Made by a program: the position numbers and the translations under genes. A stretch of 64,000 bases of DNA from Lentisphaerota bacterium (GTDB taxonomy: Bacteria > Verrucomicrobiota > Lentisphaeria > Oligosphaerales > JABHEG01), in contig JABHEG010000311.1 in assembly GCA_018676675.1 (NCBI GenBank), forward strand, positions 35,077-99,076. Reading direction: 5' to 3'. The notes beneath the pieces were generated by a model. The model was not told the origin of the DNA. It made no database searches and saw nothing but the letters and a program-made list of their open reading frames with translations. Positions 61,430 through 64,000 of this stretch are shown here, piece by piece (the first letter of the stretch is position 1; every line of letters starts with the position of its first letter).

Positions 61430-63672
61430 GGTTGTCGTCTCTTGACTTGCCCGGGCTCCGGCCCCATCTCCATCTCAAGCATCCCCCCCGCTGCGATCTC
61501 CTGATGGGTGATCCAGAAGCGGTCCAGGGCCTTCCCGTTCAGCTTCATTGACTGGATGTAGAGGTTCGTCTCGGAGTTGTTCGTGGCTGCGATGGTGAAG
61601 GTCTTCCCGGGGTAGTACTGCGGATTGAGGGCAATCTCGATTCTCTCGAAGACCGGGCTGGTGATCTGGTACTTGCCGTCTCCCGGACAGATGGGATGGA
61701 CCCCCATTGCGGCCAGCACATACCAGGCGGACATCTGGCCGACATCCTCGTTGCCGCAGAGCCCGAACGCGTCCGCCCCATAGGCGTTCGCGCAGATCGT
61801 TCGCGTCCACTTCTGCGTCAACCAGGGCGCGCCGATCTCGTTGAAGAGGAAGGCAATGTTGTGTACTGGCTCATTTGGATGGTTGTAGTAGTCGTTCCAG
61901 CGGAAGTCCTCAGGCGTGTTCTCGAACAGTGCGACCAGTTCCTGGAGGAAATAGTCATGCCCCATCAGGTCGATCAACCCCGGAACATCGTGCGGGACGA
62001 ACCAGCCCTGTTGGTACGGGTTGGATTCACGGCAGCCCTGCCCATGCACGGTCTTGCCCTGCCACTCGAGCCAGTTGCCGTCTTCGTCCTTCGAGCGGAA
62101 CCAACGGATCTCGTCGTTCCAGAGGTTCCGGTACGCCTGGCTTCTGTTGTCGTATTCGTCCGCCAGGTCATTTCGCCCGAGACTCTCGGCAAAGCGTGCA
62201 AAGCACCAGTCGGAGTAGGCGTACTCAAGCGTTTCAGAGATGCAGCCTTTGCCATTCGGCGAGTAGCCGAGCTCCCCGTTGGTGAACGTGTCGACAGAGC
62301 TCTTGCAGTAGACGAAGGCCTTGTCGATGTCGTAGTTGCGGATTCCTTTCTCGTAGGCGTCCACAATCACCGAGACGCCCGGGTTACCGAGCATGCACCC
62401 CGAGTAGGAGTTCAGGATCTCCCAGCGCGGCAGGTAGCCTCGTCCGCTCAGCTCGGCGAGCTGCAGCAGCGAGTTGATCTCGTCGTTCACCATGCCCGGG
62501 TTGACGAGTGTCTGCAGAGGAAACTGGGAGCGGAAGACGTCCCAACCGCTGAAGATAGTGCGGTAGGTGAAATCGGCGGCCCGATGGACTCGACCGTCTG
62601 CCCCGATGTAATCCCCGTTCACATCGGACACGCTGCGGGGATCGATCATGCTGTGATACAGCGCGGTGTAGAATTTGATCCGATCGTCGTCAGTGCCTCC
62701 CTCGACGTGCACCGAGGACAGAGCGTGGGCCCAGGTCGCCCGGGCGCCTGTCCGCACGGCGTCGAAGTCCCAATGGGGAATGTCGTGTTCCAAGTTCGCT
62801 CTCGCCCCTTCGATGCTGACGAACGAGATGCCGCACTTCACGGTCACCACTTCCCCCGCAGTCGTCGCGAACTCGGAGAAGAAGCCGAGATGAGGGCCCT
62901 GAGCTTCCCGCACGCCGTACGTGACGTCTGCGGCCGCGACTACGCTTTGGTAGGCATCGCTCGCGACGTCTGGATTTTTGCGTGCCCAATCGGTTGGGAT
63001 GTCGGCATGCCAGACGCCATGTCGCTTCAGCGGTTTACTGAAGCGACAGCAGAAGTGAACCGTGTAGTCAGCCTTGCCGCCACCATTGCCCCAGCCGCCG
63101 CCTTCGGGCGGGCACTTCATCCAGCCGCAGATCGTGTGTTCGTCCACAACCTTCACGAGCTGTTCGGTCGAGGTCCCACCAACCCGGCGAGACAGATCGA
63201 TCTGGATCCGCGACTGCGCGTGCTCGGGGAAGGCGAAACGGAGGATGCCTGAACGCGGGGCGGCCGAGAGTTCCGCCCGGATCCCGTAGTCGGCGAGAGT
63301 GACGGCATAGTAGCCGGCTTCGGCCACTTCGGTGTCATGTGAGAAGCGGGACCGGTACCCATCTTCCGGGGCGTCGGGGGTTCCCCTGGCGGTTTTGAGT
63401 TCCCCGACCGTCGGTGTCATCAGGAAATTCCCGAGATCGCCGTACCAGCCGACCCCGCTCATGTGCGTGAAGCTGAAGCCTTCGAGTGTGGTATGCTCGT
63501 AGGAGTAGCCGGAGCCGTTGTCACCCCCCGTGATCGTGTCCGGGCTGAGTTGAACCAGACCGAATGGCGTGACAGCTCCCGGAAACGTTTTGCCGAAGCC
63601 ATGGGCGTCGGTCGTTCCTTCAGCATATGCCACGGCCCCGATCATCGGGTTCACACGGTTGACGCTATCCAT
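61426..63672 (-). CDS. GH92 alpha-mannosidase-like enzyme
   Basis: A 748-residue GH92-family protein. ATG 63672 has GGAG 9 bases upstream; no signal peptide follows it, so it is probably cytoplasmic or leaderless. Motifs: NPMIGAVAYAEGTTD at the start of the N-terminal beta domain, GFSFTHMSGVGWYGD, TALYHSMIDPR, IFSGWDVFRSQFPL, GNPGVSVIVDAYEKGI, and near the end GNEDVGQMSAWYVLAAMGVHP, which carries the catalytic acidic residues typical of the family. Known GH92 members cleave alpha-1,2-, 1,3- or 1,4-mannose linkages in a calcium-dependent way. Coupled by ATGA to the membrane protein, it may trim oligomers that this protein brings in. Specificity not shown. Confidence 0.9.
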   Translation of the reverse strand: MDSVNRVNPMIGAVAYAEGTTDAHGFGKTFPGAVTPFGLVQLSPDTITGGDNGSGYSYEHTTLEGFSFTHMSGVGWYGDLGNFLMTPTVGELKTARGTPDAPEDGYRSRFSHDTEVAEAGYYAVTLADYGIRAELSAAPRSGILRFAFPEHAQSRIQIDLSRRVGGTSTEQLVKVVDEHTICGWMKCPPEGGGWGNGGGKADYTVHFCCRFSKPLKRHGVWHADIPTDWARKNPDVASDAYQSVVAAADVTYGVREAQGPHLGFFSEFATTAGEVVTVKCGISFVSIEGARANLEHDIPHWDFDAVRTGARATWAHALSSVHVEGGTDDDRIKFYTALYHSMIDPRSVSDVNGDYIGADGRVHRAADFTYRTIFSGWDVFRSQFPLQTLVNPGMVNDEINSLLQLAELSGRGYLPRWEILNSYSGCMLGNPGVSVIVDAYEKGIRNYDIDKAFVYCKSSVDTFTNGELGYSPNGKGCISETLEYAYSDWCFARFAESLGRNDLADEYDNRSQAYRNLWNDEIRWFRSKDEDGNWLEWQGKTVHGQGCRESNPYQQGWFVPHDVPGLIDLMGHDYFLQELVALFENTPEDFRWNDYYNHPNEPVHNIAFLFNEIGAPWLTQKWTRTICANAYGADAFGLCGNEDVGQMSAWYVLAAMGVHPICPGDGKYQITSPVFERIEIALNPQYYPGKTFTIAATNNSETNLYIQSMKLNGKALDRFWITHQEIAAGGMLEMEMGPEPGQVKRRQP

Positions 63673-63916
63673 CTGCACTTTCTCCCTCCGACTGCATAGG
63701 ACGCGAATGTGCGCCAATCACGGGATGGGGCATCTTGCTGTTTCTACGCATCGCTACCTTCCCGGTGTTCTGCGCTCCAGGGCGTTGATCACGCCCTTCT
63801 GCGGCCGACGACAGGATGTCCGCCAGAAAGGGGTTGGTTCTGTTCCGGTTTCTTCCTGGCCAATCTGATGCGGGATTCGCATTCGCACAACCACGACGCG
63901 TGGATCGGGTGACACG

Positions 63917-64000
63917 TCACTGGAGGCAGCTCATCCCTGAGCGCTCTTCCCTAACCGCGCGTTCCAGGGACCCCGGTTTGGGAAAACCGGCCTCCAGGTA
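63917..64000 (-). CDS. Possible C-terminal end of a gene running off the window
   Basis: From the right edge the minus strand stays open for 27 codons (YLEAGFPKPGSLERAVREE) to a TGA at 63917-63919. The composition is compatible with coding sequence, but the piece is too short to identify. The 240 bases to the GH92 start hold no clear feature. Confidence 0.25.
   Translation of the reverse strand, partial: YLEAGFPKPGSLERAVREERSGMSCLQ

Noticed and set aside
61696..63252. Plus-strand frame of about 518 codons opposite GH92
   Set aside because: The GH92 frame carries all family motifs; the antisense frame has none.
1..64000. CRISPR array, rRNA, tRNA or complete polysaccharide transporter of the SusC/D type
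   Set aside because: I looked for regular spacers, conserved RNA blocks and TonB-plug motifs and saw none.

Overview
The window looks like part of a free-living member of the Planctomycetes-Verrucomicrobia-Chlamydiae group, most likely a polysaccharide degrader of the Kiritimatiellota, Lentisphaerota or Planctomycetota type. The evidence is a high density of secreted formylglycine sulfatases, LamG, discoidin and NPCBM-like modules, a PVC-style pseudopilin, PQQ-like beta-propellers carrying EF-hands, a hydrazine-synthase-alpha-like protein with CxxCH motifs, and a DUF6785-type membrane protein. There is no SusC/SusD pair and no TonB system. I saw no rRNA, tRNA or CRISPR. The lineage is an inference from gene content.

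Layout. Almost everything is on the minus strand, so transcription runs from high to low coordinates. At 1-14928 lies a set of related secreted esterases: an alpha/beta-hydrolase fused to a sulfatase (cut by the window edge), a GDSAGG esterase, a 680-residue esterase, a 987-residue LamG protein, a sialate O-acetylesterase, and a 1471-residue double-headed esterase. At 15326-21064 are a GH78-like rhamnosidase, a URO-D family protein and a GH29-like lipoprotein. At 21229-25020 are a sulfatase-SGNH fusion and a pseudopilin. The stretch 45315-25658 reads as one long gene series: three sulfatases, a GHL-type lipoprotein, a GH86-like lipoprotein, a double SGNH esterase, an unknown secreted protein, a CxxCH/TolB-like protein and a small beta-propeller. 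A divergent AraC regulator (45450-46262, plus strand) sits at its head. At 46471-51878 are an FAD oxidoreductase, a PQQ-like propeller and an unknown secreted toroid-like protein. At 52489-54401 a decayed patch lies between two 82-bp repeats. Next come a 1273-residue PQQ/EF-hand protein (54414-58235), a small plus-strand island with repeats and a toxin-antitoxin remnant, and finally a DUF6785 membrane protein coupled to a GH92 mannosidase.

How it fits together. The set suggests desulfation, de-acetylation and trimming of a sulfated, acylated, fucose/rhamnose/mannose-containing polysaccharide. Several proteins join an esterase and a sulfatase in one chain. ATGA or GTGA stop-start overlaps occur at several junctions (10516, 19151, 26257, 31480, 61429) and indicate operons.

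The most unusual general feature is the number of truncated remnants of the same families wedged between intact genes: pieces of sulfatases, a GH2, BNR-like and esterase C-terminal domains, a glycosyltransferase and VapC. Together with a MITE-like element that supplies a gene's stop codon, they suggest repeated deletion and recombination among paralogues, or possibly assembly joins that should be checked.
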